DNA from: an uncultured Bariatricus sp.
GTDB lineage: Bacteria; Bacillota; Clostridia; Lachnospirales; Lachnospiraceae
Assembly: GCA_934320645.1 (NCBI GenBank)
Contig: CAKRFP010000006.1
Coordinates: 25,752 to 89,751, forward strand
Direction of reading: 5' to 3'
Length of the DNA: 64,000 bases
Part shown: piece by piece, positions 25,018-34,196 of the stretch
Layout: each line of letters starts with the position of its first letter
Position numbering within the stretch: the first letter of the stretch is position 1
Notes under the pieces: model-generated
The model's input: only the letters and a program-made list of their open reading frames with translations
What the model was told of the DNA's origin: nothing
Database searches by the model: none
Translations under genes and position numbers: made by a program

Positions 25018-25851
25018 TCAGTTGTCCTTTCGTAGATAGGTGATAAATTTACATATTAACTGGATGATGAGCAGGAAGAGCATCAGTACAAATGCGGTTC
25101 CATAAGCATAATCCAGAGAAAATCCGTTGTTCACAAGGATATACAGGTGATATGGAAGTGACATGAACGGATCGGAGAGAGAATGCGGAACATCTGCCTG
25201 CATGACAGCTCCGGTGTATAAAATCGGTGCAACGGCACCCATGCCGTATGCCATTCCAAGCGCAACGGTTCCGAGAAGCTCTACAAAGCAGACCGGAAGG
25301 ATCAGTTTCCGGAGGGCATACTCACGGGAAAGTCCGAGACTTAGGGAGTTATTCATATATTCGCGCCCCTTCTCTTCCAGAATCTTTTCTGCTCGGATTG
25401 CAACAAAAGGAATGATCATTGCTGCAACACACAGTGCCGAACACAGAAGGCTGCGGCTAAGTCCAAAACGGTAGATCAGAAGCGTATATCCAACCAGCCC
25501 GAACAGGATCGAAGGGATTCCGGAAAGCCCGGTGATCGCCATATTTACAGGGACGGAAAATCGTTTTCCGGTGCTGTAAAATACAAGATAAATGGCAGCA
25601 CCGATACCAAGGATACCGCCGATCAGTGCGGAAAGTGCACCAAGGTAAATGGAACCCATCAGTGCCGGATAGATACCGCCTGCAGTTCCAAGTGGAACAC
25701 CTGCAGGCTTGTCCAGAAGGAAGGACAGGTTAAATACCTTTTTCCCTTTCCAGAAGACATACAGGAAAAGGAAGAGTGTGACAGCGATCACGCAAAGTCC
25801 GAGTATGGTAAGAATCAGGCGTGTGAAAAATTTCTGCAGTTTAGTTCTCAT
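25018..25851 (-). CDS. pstA: Phosphate ABC transporter permease PstA
   Basis: 277 residues, six membrane helices, with the permease loop EYALRKLILPVCFVELLGTV (EAA-like) and the periplasmic pattern FLLDKPAGVPLGTAGGIYPALMG. It overlaps the end of pstC by 11 bases, and AAAGGAGG lies within that gene, so translation is coupled. Confidence 0.92.
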   Translation of the reverse strand: MRTKLQKFFTRLILTILGLCVIAVTLFLFLYVFWKGKKVFNLSFLLDKPAGVPLGTAGGIYPALMGSIYLGALSALIGGILGIGAAIYLVFYSTGKRFSVPVNMAITGLSGIPSILFGLVGYTLLIYRFGLSRSLLCSALCVAAMIIPFVAIRAEKILEEKGREYMNNSLSLGLSREYALRKLILPVCFVELLGTVALGMAYGMGAVAPILYTGAVMQADVPHSLSDPFMSLPYHLYILVNNGFSLDYAYGTAFVLMLFLLIIQLICKFITYLRKDN

Positions 25852-26716
25852 GGGTGGAAAGCCTCCTTTTCAGAAGATAGCTGATACCGAGTACGATGAA
25901 AAGAATCACAAGCAGCACAGCATTTGCAACGTAAAGTACGGAGAGGTGAAGGCTTCCGTATTCAATACTTCCCATTTCCAGTGCGGTGAGGGCAGGAAGT
26001 GTCTGACCTCGTCCAAGGAGTTTGGGATAAATCGGGGAATTACCGATTACCATCATGACTGCCATTGTCTCACCAAGTGCACGGCCGAACGCCATCATTG
26101 CACCAGCAATGATTCCCGGACGGATTGCCGGAAGAATAAAATGCAGCAGGGTGAATTCTTTGGAGAATCCGAGTGTGATCGCGCTGAATTCGTAAGTCTT
26201 CCGTGCAGTCTGCAGGGATTCATGACAGGTGGAAATAACGAATGGTAAAAGCATGATCCCAAGCACGATCCCGGCTGCCAGGATACACTGACCGGCTGTC
26301 ATATGGAGATGGGTGGCAAAGGCTTTTACAAGAACCGTAAGTCCGATGAATCCGAAGATGACGGACGGGATTCCTGCAACCAGATCGATGAACGCAAGGA
26401 ATACGGATGCCATCTTTTTTGGAAGGTAATAGTCCAGAAAGCAGGCACAGGCAACGCCGAAGATGAGTGCGAGGACAACTGCGATCGCTGAGACATAAAG
26501 GGTACCGGCAATCGCCGGTAAAAGTCCGTACTGCGGTTTCTGACTGACCGGACGCCATTCAGTGGAAGGCAGGAACATTTTGATCCCAAGCTGTGAAATG
26601 GCAGGAATACTTTCTTTCACAATATGGATCAGCATGACTGCCATCAGTGCCGTTACGAAAAAGGCAGCCAGATAAATGATTCCTTTGCTGAATTTATCTG
26701 AAAGTTTCTTAAACAT
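25841..26716 (-). CDS. pstC: Phosphate ABC transporter permease PstC
   Basis: 291 residues, six helices. FLPSTEWRPVSQKPQYGLLP is the typical PstC external segment, and GFSKEFTLLHFILPAIRPGI is the cytoplasmic coupling loop; GRALGETMAVMMVIGN is also diagnostic. It follows pstS after a hairpin that probably lowers its expression compared with the binding protein. Confidence 0.93.
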   Translation of the reverse strand: MFKKLSDKFSKGIIYLAAFFVTALMAVMLIHIVKESIPAISQLGIKMFLPSTEWRPVSQKPQYGLLPAIAGTLYVSAIAVVLALIFGVACACFLDYYLPKKMASVFLAFIDLVAGIPSVIFGFIGLTVLVKAFATHLHMTAGQCILAAGIVLGIMLLPFVISTCHESLQTARKTYEFSAITLGFSKEFTLLHFILPAIRPGIIAGAMMAFGRALGETMAVMMVIGNSPIYPKLLGRGQTLPALTALEMGSIEYGSLHLSVLYVANAVLLVILFIVLGISYLLKRRLSTHEN

Positions 26717-26810
26717 AGTAAATCCTTTCTATGTATGATGCAGGACAGACAGCGCTGTCCGGATACAAATCAAAATTGATCCCTGGGATTAACCAGCGAC
26801 ATATAGCAAG

Positions 26811-26840
26811 AAAAAGGGGTGTGTCTTTGCACACCCCTTT
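26811..26840 (-). terminator. Attenuating hairpin between pstS and pstC
   Basis: On the minus strand, AAAGGGGTGTG (26840-26830) pairs with CACACCCCTTT (26823-26813), followed by two further T. It lies 13 bases after the pstS stop and about 95 bases before pstC, where partial termination would give more PstS than permease. Confidence 0.8.
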
Positions 26841-26852
26841 CATATCAGAAGA

Positions 26853-27788
26853 TTATTTCATAGGAATGAATCCCATATCTTCTACAGTTTTCTGTCCTTC
26901 ATCACCAAGAACGTAATCAAGGAAAGCCTGCTGTACATCTGTCGGATCACCAGAACCTACAAGAAGAAGTGGTCTCTGGATGATGTAAGATCCATCAAGA
27001 ATGTTTTCTTTTGTTGCAGCAACACCGTTTACTTTCAGTGGAGTTACTTTTCCTTCGTTCTGGTTAGCAACACCAAATGAAGCATATCCGATTGCGTACT
27101 GGTTATCAATGATATCCTGAACAAGTTCACCCATAGAAGAAGCCTGGATCGCATCCGCTTTTACATCTGTGTCACCCATGATATTCTTCTGGAATACTTC
27201 GTGAGCTCCACCGTTGATATCACGTGTAATAACAACAACTTCTTCGTCAGGAAGAGATGAGTCAAGATCTTTCCATGTAGCATATTCGCCGGAGAAAAGT
27301 CCTACGATCTGTTCCGTTGTAAGGTCATCAAGGATATCATTTACCGGATTAGCCGGGTTTACTGCGATCGTCAGAGCATCGATACCAACCTGGTATTCTT
27401 TTTCGTCTTTGATTGCTTCTTTTTCTTCATCCTTTACGCTTCTTGCAACCATACCAAATGTTGCAGTTCCGTCGATAACGGCTTTGGTTCCCTGTCCGGA
27501 TCCGCCTGCTGAAACGTAGATTGCGATATCTTCTTTTGGAAGAGATGAATCATATGCATCCCATGTTCCATAAGTATCAAAGAATGTAGTAGCCATAGAA
27601 GTGATAACCGGTGCTAAAGTAGAAGATCCGTTGAATAAGATCTGATTGCTGTCAGAATCAGCAGATGCTTCTGTCTTTGTTTCTTCTTTCTTGCTGTCAG
27701 CCTGATCTGACTTGCTGCTTCCGCATCCTACTGCCATAGATGATACCATAGCAAGTGTAAGAGCGATTGATAAAAATCTCTTTTTCAT
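26853..27788 (-). CDS. pstS: Phosphate-binding lipoprotein PstS
   Basis: Substrate-binding protein of the phosphate importer, 311 residues from ATG 27788, which has GGGAGG in good position; the frame runs 108 bases further but without a ribosome site. A signal peptide ends in a lipobox, SSMAVGC, so it is lipid-anchored. Phosphate contacts are recognisable in FNGSSTLAPVI near the N-terminus, SAGGSGQGTKAVIDGT and TRDINGGAHEVF. Probably induced by phosphate starvation, but no Pho box was identified by eye. Confidence 0.92.
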   Translation of the reverse strand: MKKRFLSIALTLAMVSSMAVGCGSSKSDQADSKKEETKTEASADSDSNQILFNGSSTLAPVITSMATTFFDTYGTWDAYDSSLPKEDIAIYVSAGGSGQGTKAVIDGTATFGMVARSVKDEEKEAIKDEKEYQVGIDALTIAVNPANPVNDILDDLTTEQIVGLFSGEYATWKDLDSSLPDEEVVVITRDINGGAHEVFQKNIMGDTDVKADAIQASSMGELVQDIIDNQYAIGYASFGVANQNEGKVTPLKVNGVAATKENILDGSYIIQRPLLLVGSGDPTDVQQAFLDYVLGDEGQKTVEDMGFIPMK

Positions 27789-27982
27789 TGTATGTATTCC
27801 TCCCTGAATAAAATTTACATATCTAAAATAGAAATATAACATTCTTTTAATAAAATGTATGTTGCATGGACAACATTTTTTATAGATAATCCGCATGAAT
27901 GATATAGAATATATCTATACACTAAATATCTATGGAAGGAATGGGAAAGCCATGCTATACTGTACATACGAATATGTGTTTG

Positions 27983-28050
27983 GTTTTTATTCTACGGGAA
28001 CTTCCTGTGAAATAAAAGGTATTGCGTGCCATAGGTGCACATTTTTTAAA
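27983..28050 (+). repeat. Dispersed repeat family A, copy 3
   Basis: TTTTTATTCTACGGGAAC, then TTCCTGTGAAATAAAAGG, then TATTGCGTGCCATAGGTGCAC and a T6 run. It keeps both modules of the family; the first hairpin has decayed, while the GTGC/GCAC stem is kept with a shorter loop. The TTTTTT end could terminate. It lies between pstS and the helicase gene, just before the helicase ribosome site. Confidence 0.7.
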
Positions 28051-28064
28051 TTATGGAGGAATTC

Positions 28065-30773
28065 ATGACGGAAGAAATTAAAAAGCTGATCATTTATACA
28101 AGAAAAATGAAGAAAAGGGAGCCGTTGTACCGGGACTACCCGGAGGAGTTCCGGGAAGAAATCCGGGGATATCTGGAAAGCAACCATATTTCCAGACTCT
28201 ATGCACATCAGGTTGAGATGTTTGAGAAGGTCAGAGCCGGGGAAAATGTGGTTATTACGACTTCGACGGCAAGTGGAAAGACGCTTGCCTTTCTGCTCCC
28301 GGTATTGCAGGAAATTCTGGAAGACCCGCTGACACGTGCGATTTTTATTTACCCGACCAAGGCACTGGCAAGTGACCAATACCGCGCGATGCAGCCGATT
28401 TTGAAATTTTTCGGAGAGGGAAGAGTTTCAGCAGGCGTGTACGATGGAGATACCAAACCTGCCGAGCGGACAAGGATCCGCAAGAGTGCAAATATTATCC
28501 TGACCAATCCGGAGATGCTGAACTCGGCATTCCTTCCGAATCACAGCAATTACGGGTTTGACGCGATTTTTGCAAATTTACGATATGTAGTGATCGATGA
28601 GCTTCATTCTTACCGCGGTGCTTTTGGAGCACATCTGGCAAATATTTTCCGGAGAATGCACCGGATTTGCCGGTATTACCATTCGAATCCGCATTTTCTG
28701 TGCAGCTCCGCGACGATCGCCAATCCGGTAGAGCTTGCCGAAAAGATCTGTGGAAGCGGATTTACGCTGATCGACCGGGACGGATCGCCGGCACCGGAGA
28801 AAGAGTACTGTATTATCCAGCCGCCGGAGATCAAGGGGAATAATGACAAAGTATACGGAAGGATTGCGGCGTCTGCAGTGGCAGCAAGACTCATACCGGA
28901 GCTGGTGGAAGAGGATCATCATTTTATCACCTTTGGACGATCCAGAAGAAATGTAGAAGTTATTCTAAAAGAAGCAAAGGATAAATTAGATGCTGCCGGA
29001 TTTCTGGGAATAGCACGGATGGGTGGCAAGAATCCGGCAGATCTGATCGCAGGATACCGTGGCGGTTATACCCCGCTGGAGCGAAAAGAGATTGAGCGGA
29101 AGATGACGGAGGGAGAACTGACCGGGCTGGTATCGACGAATGCACTGGAGCTTGGGATCGACATCGGAAAGCTGGATGCAACTGTGATCGTCGGTTATCC
29201 GGGGACAAGGGCGTCCTTCTGGCAACAGAGTGGACGTGCCGGACGAAGCGGCAGTGCCTGTGTCAATTATCTGATCCTGGAAAATGAACCGTTTGACCAG
29301 TACATTGCCATCGATCCGGAATGGCTGTTCTCAAGAGAAAGTGAAAATGCGATCGTGGATCCGGACAATCTTCTGATCGAGCTTGCACATCTGCGCGCAG
29401 CGGCTGCTGAGATGCCACTTTCACTGGATGATATTGCGCTTTTTCCGGATCTTGGAGAAATGATCCCGGTGCTTTTAAGCGCCGGAGAAGTAAAAAGCCT
29501 TGCCGGAAGATTTGCCTGGGCGGGACCTGCATTTCCGGCAGGGGATTACAGCCTGCGTAATATGGACAAGACCAGGTTCAAGCTGCTCGCGCAGGAGGAC
29601 GGACATGAGATCACGGAGATGGACGAATCCCAGGCATACCATGAGATCCATCCGGGTGCTGTATATATGCATGATGGTGCATCCTATGAGATCACGAAGA
29701 TGGATCTGGTCAGCCGGACAGCTTACGCCATTCCGTTTACAGGGGATTATTATACGGTACCGGCAGGACAGGAAGAGACACGTATCCTGCATGTATTTCA
29801 GGAGGACGCGTATCAAAGGACGGAAATCCGTTTTGGAGATATCAATGTAAACGAAATCATTGCCATGTACAAGAAACTGCAGTTCCATAACCATCAGAAT
29901 CTTGGATATGTAACACTGACGCAGCCACTTCAGAAGGATTATGATACGGAAAGTACCTGGATCACGATGCCTGAGAATGTTGTCAGAGTCTACCGGAGTC
30001 TTCTTTTGCCAAATCGCATGGGAGAGCTGGTGCTGAACAATCATTTCGACGGAATGCAGTATGCGATCAAAAACGCGGCGATGATGGTGACAATGACGGA
30101 GCGTGACGATATTGATGTGACCATGTCCAATAATGCGACCATTCCGGATGAATTCCGGGAAGAAAAGGTTTCCCTTTTTATTTATGACAAATACGAGGGA
30201 GGGCTTGGTTATTCGGAAAAGATCTATGATCTGATCCCGGAGATTCTGGCGAGTGCAGTCAAAATGGTCAGCGGCTGTCCATGTAAGGATGGCTGCCCGG
30301 CATGTGTGGGAGATTATAATCTGGATAAGAAGATGGTACTCTGGGGACTGGAGAATCTTCTGGAAGAGAGCGAACCGCCGGTTTATCTGAAGAAAAATAT
30401 CAAAGAGCCACAGCCTGTGATCCGGAAAGAATTTTCTTTCTTCAATCTGCCGGATGAGTGGGAGAAGGTCTGTTATGCCGTGGTCAAAAATGGCGAGGCA
30501 GGCGGGCAGTTCCTGAAGACCATTAAAAAAGTCAGTACAGAAGGACACAAGCTGATCCTGACGATGGAAAATGAATTTTATGCAAAATGGCTGATGGAGC
30601 CGGATAACCTCCAAAGTCTGACCAATACCCTGCGGTATCATGTGATCTGTCCGGCGGATATGCAGATTCGGGTACGGTATGAAGTGAAAATGGATGAGCA
30701 GGAGAAAAAAGAACGAAAGAAGAAGAGAGACCGTTTGCAAAGGCGATATGATGAACAGCTTAGAAATGAATAA
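28065..30773 (+). CDS. DEAD/DEAH-box helicase with MZB zinc domain, MrfA/YprA-like
   Basis: 902 residues from ATG 28065, six bases after GGAGG; an ATG 12 bases earlier overlaps that site. Superfamily 2 motifs: STASGKT (I), IDELHSYRG (II), SSATI (III), NALELGIDIG and QQSGRAGR (V-VI). The C-terminal GCPCKDGCPACVGDYN holds the four Cys of the MZB domain found in MrfA, the 3'-5' helicase of mitomycin repair in Bacillus. In Bacillus its partner is the nuclease MrfB; here a UvrD-like helicase overlaps its end. It probably acts in excision of bulky or crosslinked DNA lesions, independently of UvrABC (from family knowledge). Confidence 0.88.
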   Translation: MTEEIKKLIIYTRKMKKREPLYRDYPEEFREEIRGYLESNHISRLYAHQVEMFEKVRAGENVVITTSTASGKTLAFLLPVLQEILEDPLTRAIFIYPTKALASDQYRAMQPILKFFGEGRVSAGVYDGDTKPAERTRIRKSANIILTNPEMLNSAFLPNHSNYGFDAIFANLRYVVIDELHSYRGAFGAHLANIFRRMHRICRYYHSNPHFLCSSATIANPVELAEKICGSGFTLIDRDGSPAPEKEYCIIQPPEIKGNNDKVYGRIAASAVAARLIPELVEEDHHFITFGRSRRNVEVILKEAKDKLDAAGFLGIARMGGKNPADLIAGYRGGYTPLERKEIERKMTEGELTGLVSTNALELGIDIGKLDATVIVGYPGTRASFWQQSGRAGRSGSACVNYLILENEPFDQYIAIDPEWLFSRESENAIVDPDNLLIELAHLRAAAAEMPLSLDDIALFPDLGEMIPVLLSAGEVKSLAGRFAWAGPAFPAGDYSLRNMDKTRFKLLAQEDGHEITEMDESQAYHEIHPGAVYMHDGASYEITKMDLVSRTAYAIPFTGDYYTVPAGQEETRILHVFQEDAYQRTEIRFGDINVNEIIAMYKKLQFHNHQNLGYVTLTQPLQKDYDTESTWITMPENVVRVYRSLLLPNRMGELVLNNHFDGMQYAIKNAAMMVTMTERDDIDVTMSNNATIPDEFREEKVSLFIYDKYEGGLGYSEKIYDLIPEILASAVKMVSGCPCKDGCPACVGDYNLDKKMVLWGLENLLEESEPPVYLKKNIKEPQPVIRKEFSFFNLPDEWEKVCYAVVKNGEAGGQFLKTIKKVSTEGHKLILTMENEFYAKWLMEPDNLQSLTNTLRYHVICPADMQIRVRYEVKMDEQEKKERKKKRDRLQRRYDEQLRNE

Positions 30774-32547
30774 TATAGAAGAAATAAAAACTTTAAATCC
30801 TTACCAGCAGGAGGCGGTGCTGGATGAAAGCCCGGCATGTCTGGTAAATGCAAATGTAGGGAGCGGAAAGACAACAGTGCTGATCGAGAAAGTGCGGCAT
30901 CTGCATGAGAAAAAGCAGGTTTCGTATGAGAAAATGGCAGTGCTTACCTTTACCAACAAGGCGGCAGATGAGATCGCAGAACGTCTATCCAGAAAAGAAG
31001 CAGAGCTTACGGAAGAAGAACTGTGGGGATTTGGAACCTTTCACAGTGTTGCCTTAAGGATTCTGCGAAGATTTCTTCCGGAAAAGGCAGAAGACGGGAC
31101 AAAATTGGAAGAATGGAACCGGGAATTTACCGTTATCACACCGGAAGATGAAATGGAAATGGTGCTTGCCATCGCAAAAGAAGGCGGTTATAAGATCAAA
31201 TACCAGAACCGTCTGAAAAAGCGGATGGAAGAGGATTACGCGGCATATCGGAAAGGAAGAACACAGGGAAAATACAAAGATGATCTGTTTCAGATCTTTC
31301 CGCTTCTTGAGAAGGCAAAAAGACAGCAGAATAAAATGTCCTTTGCAGATCTTCTGGAAGAAGGAACGCAGGTGGCAAAAGAGCAGGAAGAGGTGCTGGA
31401 TCTTAAGTGGATCATTGTCGATGAGGTACAGGACAGTGACGAAAAACAGCTGAAATTTCTGGAGGCGTTAAAAGGCACACAGACCCATTTTTTTGCGGTG
31501 GGGGATCCGAATCAGGTGATCTACAGCTGGAGAGGAACCGGACCGAATATGTTCTTCCTGATCAAGCACAGATTTGGCGCAAAAGAACTGACTCTGCCGG
31601 TTAACTACCGGTCCGATGAAGTGATCCTGGAAGCGGCGAACCGTTTTCTTCAGTTTGGAGGAAAGATTGAGGGAAGTGGTGAAAGAGGGGAGAAGATTCT
31701 GGTAAGGAATCATTATGATCCATTTATCGAGGCAGAGTATCTGACAGAGCGGATCCGTGAGCTTCATGAGCAGGGACTTCCTTACCGGGAGATTGCGGTT
31801 TTCTACCGGGTGCAGAAGCAGGCAGAGATTCTGGAAAAAGTATTTGAAAGAGCAGAACTTCCTTATGTTCTTCCGGCAAAACAGAAAGAGGATGAGGATC
31901 CGGTTCCGGAAAGACCTCATATGATTCGGGAGTATGTTGCAGAAGGGAAGCTGAATGCGGTTTCGGGCGAACATACGATGGAAAAAGTGGCAGATACAGA
32001 ACGACAGACGGAGGAAGAAGACGCAGTTCATCTTATGACACTGCACGCCTCAAAAGGTCTGGAATTTGACTATGTATTCATCATCGGAATGAATCAGGGA
32101 CTGATCCCGCTTCGCTGCAAAAGCATAGAACAGGAAGAAGAGGAGCGCCGTCTGTTCTTCGTAGGACTGACCCGTGCAAGGAAGAACCTGGAACTTTCCT
32201 ATTATACAAATCCGACGATTCCGGGGACATATGAGACACCAAGCAATTATCTGCGGATGCTGCCGGAGGAGCTGCTTGAATGGGAAGAAAAGCCGGGAAG
32301 TGAGTCGCGGAAAGCGAATCTGCAGAAACTGCGGAAAGATACGCGGGAGCTGATCAGGGAGAAAAAGCAGGAGGAAGAAGAACAGAAAGAAACACGGAAG
32401 CCAGAGCGAAAAGGCAGACATCCGAAGTACGGAGAAGGGGAGATTATTTCTGAGGACGAGATGATGATCGAGCTGGAATTTCCGGGATATGGAAAAAAAC
32501 AATTTCTGAAAGCATTTGGCGAAGTGGAAGTTTTAAAAGGCTTATAG
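30748..32547 (+). CDS. UvrD/PcrA-family helicase with a nearly absent 2B domain
   Basis: 599 residues from ATG 30748, chosen because AAAGG lies five bases upstream; it overlaps the helicase before it by 26 bases. Superfamily 1 motifs: Walker A NVGSGKTT at 36-43, VDEVQDSD (II), GDPNQVIYSWRG (III), LPVNYRS (IV), MTLHASKGLEFDYVF (V) and LTRARKNL (VI). Between IV and V only about 45 residues replace the 2B domain, which is near 200 residues in PcrA. The C-terminal HPKYGEGEIISEDE...LEFPGYGKKQFL is the Tudor-like tail that binds RNA polymerase in PcrA. Overlap with an MrfA-like gene suggests a joint repair role. Confidence 0.85.
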   Translation: MMNSLEMNNIEEIKTLNPYQQEAVLDESPACLVNANVGSGKTTVLIEKVRHLHEKKQVSYEKMAVLTFTNKAADEIAERLSRKEAELTEEELWGFGTFHSVALRILRRFLPEKAEDGTKLEEWNREFTVITPEDEMEMVLAIAKEGGYKIKYQNRLKKRMEEDYAAYRKGRTQGKYKDDLFQIFPLLEKAKRQQNKMSFADLLEEGTQVAKEQEEVLDLKWIIVDEVQDSDEKQLKFLEALKGTQTHFFAVGDPNQVIYSWRGTGPNMFFLIKHRFGAKELTLPVNYRSDEVILEAANRFLQFGGKIEGSGERGEKILVRNHYDPFIEAEYLTERIRELHEQGLPYREIAVFYRVQKQAEILEKVFERAELPYVLPAKQKEDEDPVPERPHMIREYVAEGKLNAVSGEHTMEKVADTERQTEEEDAVHLMTLHASKGLEFDYVFIIGMNQGLIPLRCKSIEQEEEERRLFFVGLTRARKNLELSYYTNPTIPGTYETPSNYLRMLPEELLEWEEKPGSESRKANLQKLRKDTRELIREKKQEEEEQKETRKPERKGRHPKYGEGEIISEDEMMIELEFPGYGKKQFLKAFGEVEVLKGL

Positions 32548-32604
32548 AAAATGGCAATACAAATTGTTTACTGAAAGAATTTATCAATAAAATATTTTTT
32601 CATG

Positions 32605-32649
32605 AAAGGGCATATGGGAGTGAATTTTTTTTCACCTCTATATGCCTTT
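32605..32649 (+). terminator. Hairpin after the UvrD-like gene
   Basis: AAAGGGCATAT and GTGAA on the left pair with TTCAC and ATATGCCTTT on the right, with mismatches in the middle and a T-rich loop. The run of T after it is short, so termination may be partial. Confidence 0.55.
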
Positions 32650-32677
32650 TAAAAGAAAAGTGAATATTTATTCATAG

Positions 32678-32693
32678 AATTATCGCGATAATT
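32678..32693. promoter_or_regulatory. 16-bp perfect palindrome before the membrane pair operon
   Basis: AATTATCGCGATAATT is fully self-complementary. TATAAT at 32698-32703 lies five bases downstream, so the palindrome covers the -35 to -10 spacer region; no good -35 box is seen, as at activated promoters. The PucR regulator at 35746 is the nearest candidate to bind it. Confidence 0.5.
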
Positions 32694-32751
32694 TTATTAT
32701 AATTTCAATAAATTTTATGAATATTTTATTTATTTTTAAGGAGGTAGCAAT

Positions 32752-33447
32752 ATGGATGCTATGAAAATCGCCAACAGTATACCGATGTGGATCGCCTGTG
32801 GAATCCCGGTAATACTCGTTATCGCACAGGCCCTGATCTTTGCAAAAAAATCTTATTCGGCAGGAAAGAAGATCGGACTTACAGAAAAGCAGATGAAGAA
32901 CGCAATCAAGAGCAGCGCGATCACTTCCATTGGACCATCTATTGTAATCTTAAGTGGAATGCTTTCCCTTCTGATCACTGTTGGAGGACCGATGGCGTGG
33001 ATGAGACTTTCCCTGATCGGTTCCGTTATGTTTGAATCTATCGCAGCAGGTTTTGGTACTGCATCAGTTGGTGTACAGCTTGGAGCAGATACATTGACAC
33101 CACTGGCACTTGATATGGCAGTATGGACCATGATCCTTGGATCGATCGGATGGATCATTTTTGCAACTATTTCTGCAAACCGTATGGACAAGGTACAGCA
33201 CAAAATTTCAGGTGGAGATCCGGCAAAACTGATGGCAATTTCAAGTGCGGCTATCATTGGTGCATTTAGTTCAATGTCATCTTCTCATCTGATCAAGCTG
33301 AATAAAAACTCAGTTGCCTGCGTACTTGGAGCTGTATTTATGGCAATACTTTTAACCATTTCAGAAAAAAAGAATATCAAGTGGCTGAAAGAATGGAATC
33401 TTACGATTTCAATTCTGGCAGCAATGATCATCACAGCCGTGATTTAA
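32752..33447 (+). CDS. DUF5058-type membrane protein, subunit 1 of a putative transporter
   Basis: 231 residues with six likely membrane helices (about 12-30, 50-72, 78-100, 115-140, 160-182, 188-230). Conserved-looking features are SAITSIGPSIVILSGMLSLL and the Gly-rich FESIAAGFGTASVG. I recall this type as DUF5058, of unknown function. AAGGAGG precedes the ATG. It is directly followed by a second membrane protein and an M20 amidohydrolase, a layout that suggests a two-part importer for an amide-linked or acylated amino compound cleaved inside the cell (inference). Confidence 0.65.
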   Translation: MDAMKIANSIPMWIACGIPVILVIAQALIFAKKSYSAGKKIGLTEKQMKNAIKSSAITSIGPSIVILSGMLSLLITVGGPMAWMRLSLIGSVMFESIAAGFGTASVGVQLGADTLTPLALDMAVWTMILGSIGWIIFATISANRMDKVQHKISGGDPAKLMAISSAAIIGAFSSMSSSHLIKLNKNSVACVLGAVFMAILLTISEKKNIKWLKEWNLTISILAAMIITAVI

Positions 33448-33460
33448 AGGAGGAGCGAAC

Positions 33461-34159
33461 ATGGAAAAAAAAGATTTTTATGAAGGCGAATATATGCCGC
33501 AGATGCATAAGATTGGTAAACTTACCGGATTGCTTGGAGCTGTATTATCTTTCCTGCCGGCACTTGTACTGGCAGTTGTGTACGGACTTCTTCCAAAACC
33601 TGCTGCACTTGCTACCGCATTTATTTCTGCAGCAAGTGCATTCGGATTCCTCTGGATTGTAGAACCGATTTCTTACTTTACCGTACTTGGTCCGGTAGGT
33701 ACATACATGGCATTTTTGTCAGGAAATATTTCCAATATGCGAGTTCCTTGCGCCGGTATGGCTCAGGTCGCAGCTGACGTTGAACCAGGAACAGAAAAAG
33801 GTTCGATCGTTTCAGTAATCGGTATGGCGACATCCATCGTCATTAACGTATCTGTGCTGACAATCGGAGTTATCCTCGGAAGCTCTGTACTTTCAGCAAT
33901 GCCGGCAAGTGTGATAGAGGCATTGAATTATCTGCTTCCGGCACTGTTTGGTGCCCTGCTTATGCAGTTTGGACTGAAAAGAATCAAATTTGCAGGTGGT
34001 ATGCTTGCATTTGCAATTCTCATTGGTATTGCAATTAACGCAGGTCTTTTCAACTGGCTTCCGGGAGCAGCAAACTATCTGACAACTCTTGCAAGTGTAT
34101 TTGTAGCAATCGGTGTAACACTTGCAACTTATGGAAAGAAAAAAGAAGCCGGAAAGTAA
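33461..34159 (+). CDS. Membrane protein, subunit 2 of the putative transporter
   Basis: 232 residues with about six to seven membrane helices. GPVGTYMAFLSGNISNMRVPCAG near residues 78-100 is a notable polar loop with a Cys that could be re-entrant. The family is not recognised with confidence. Like its partner it is close to 230 residues, and the two genes are 13 bases apart with strong ribosome sites, as in obligate two-subunit membrane systems. It ends 37 bases before the amidohydrolase gene. Confidence 0.65.
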   Translation: MEKKDFYEGEYMPQMHKIGKLTGLLGAVLSFLPALVLAVVYGLLPKPAALATAFISAASAFGFLWIVEPISYFTVLGPVGTYMAFLSGNISNMRVPCAGMAQVAADVEPGTEKGSIVSVIGMATSIVINVSVLTIGVILGSSVLSAMPASVIEALNYLLPALFGALLMQFGLKRIKFAGGMLAFAILIGIAINAGLFNWLPGAANYLTTLASVFVAIGVTLATYGKKKEAGK

Positions 34160-34196
34160 GAATAGTGTATAATTGGATGGAAAAGGAGAGGTAGAT

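Noticed and set aside
29475..30740. 421-aa minus-strand open frame
   Set aside because: Antisense shadow of the MrfA-like helicase, whose motifs are complete on the plus strand.
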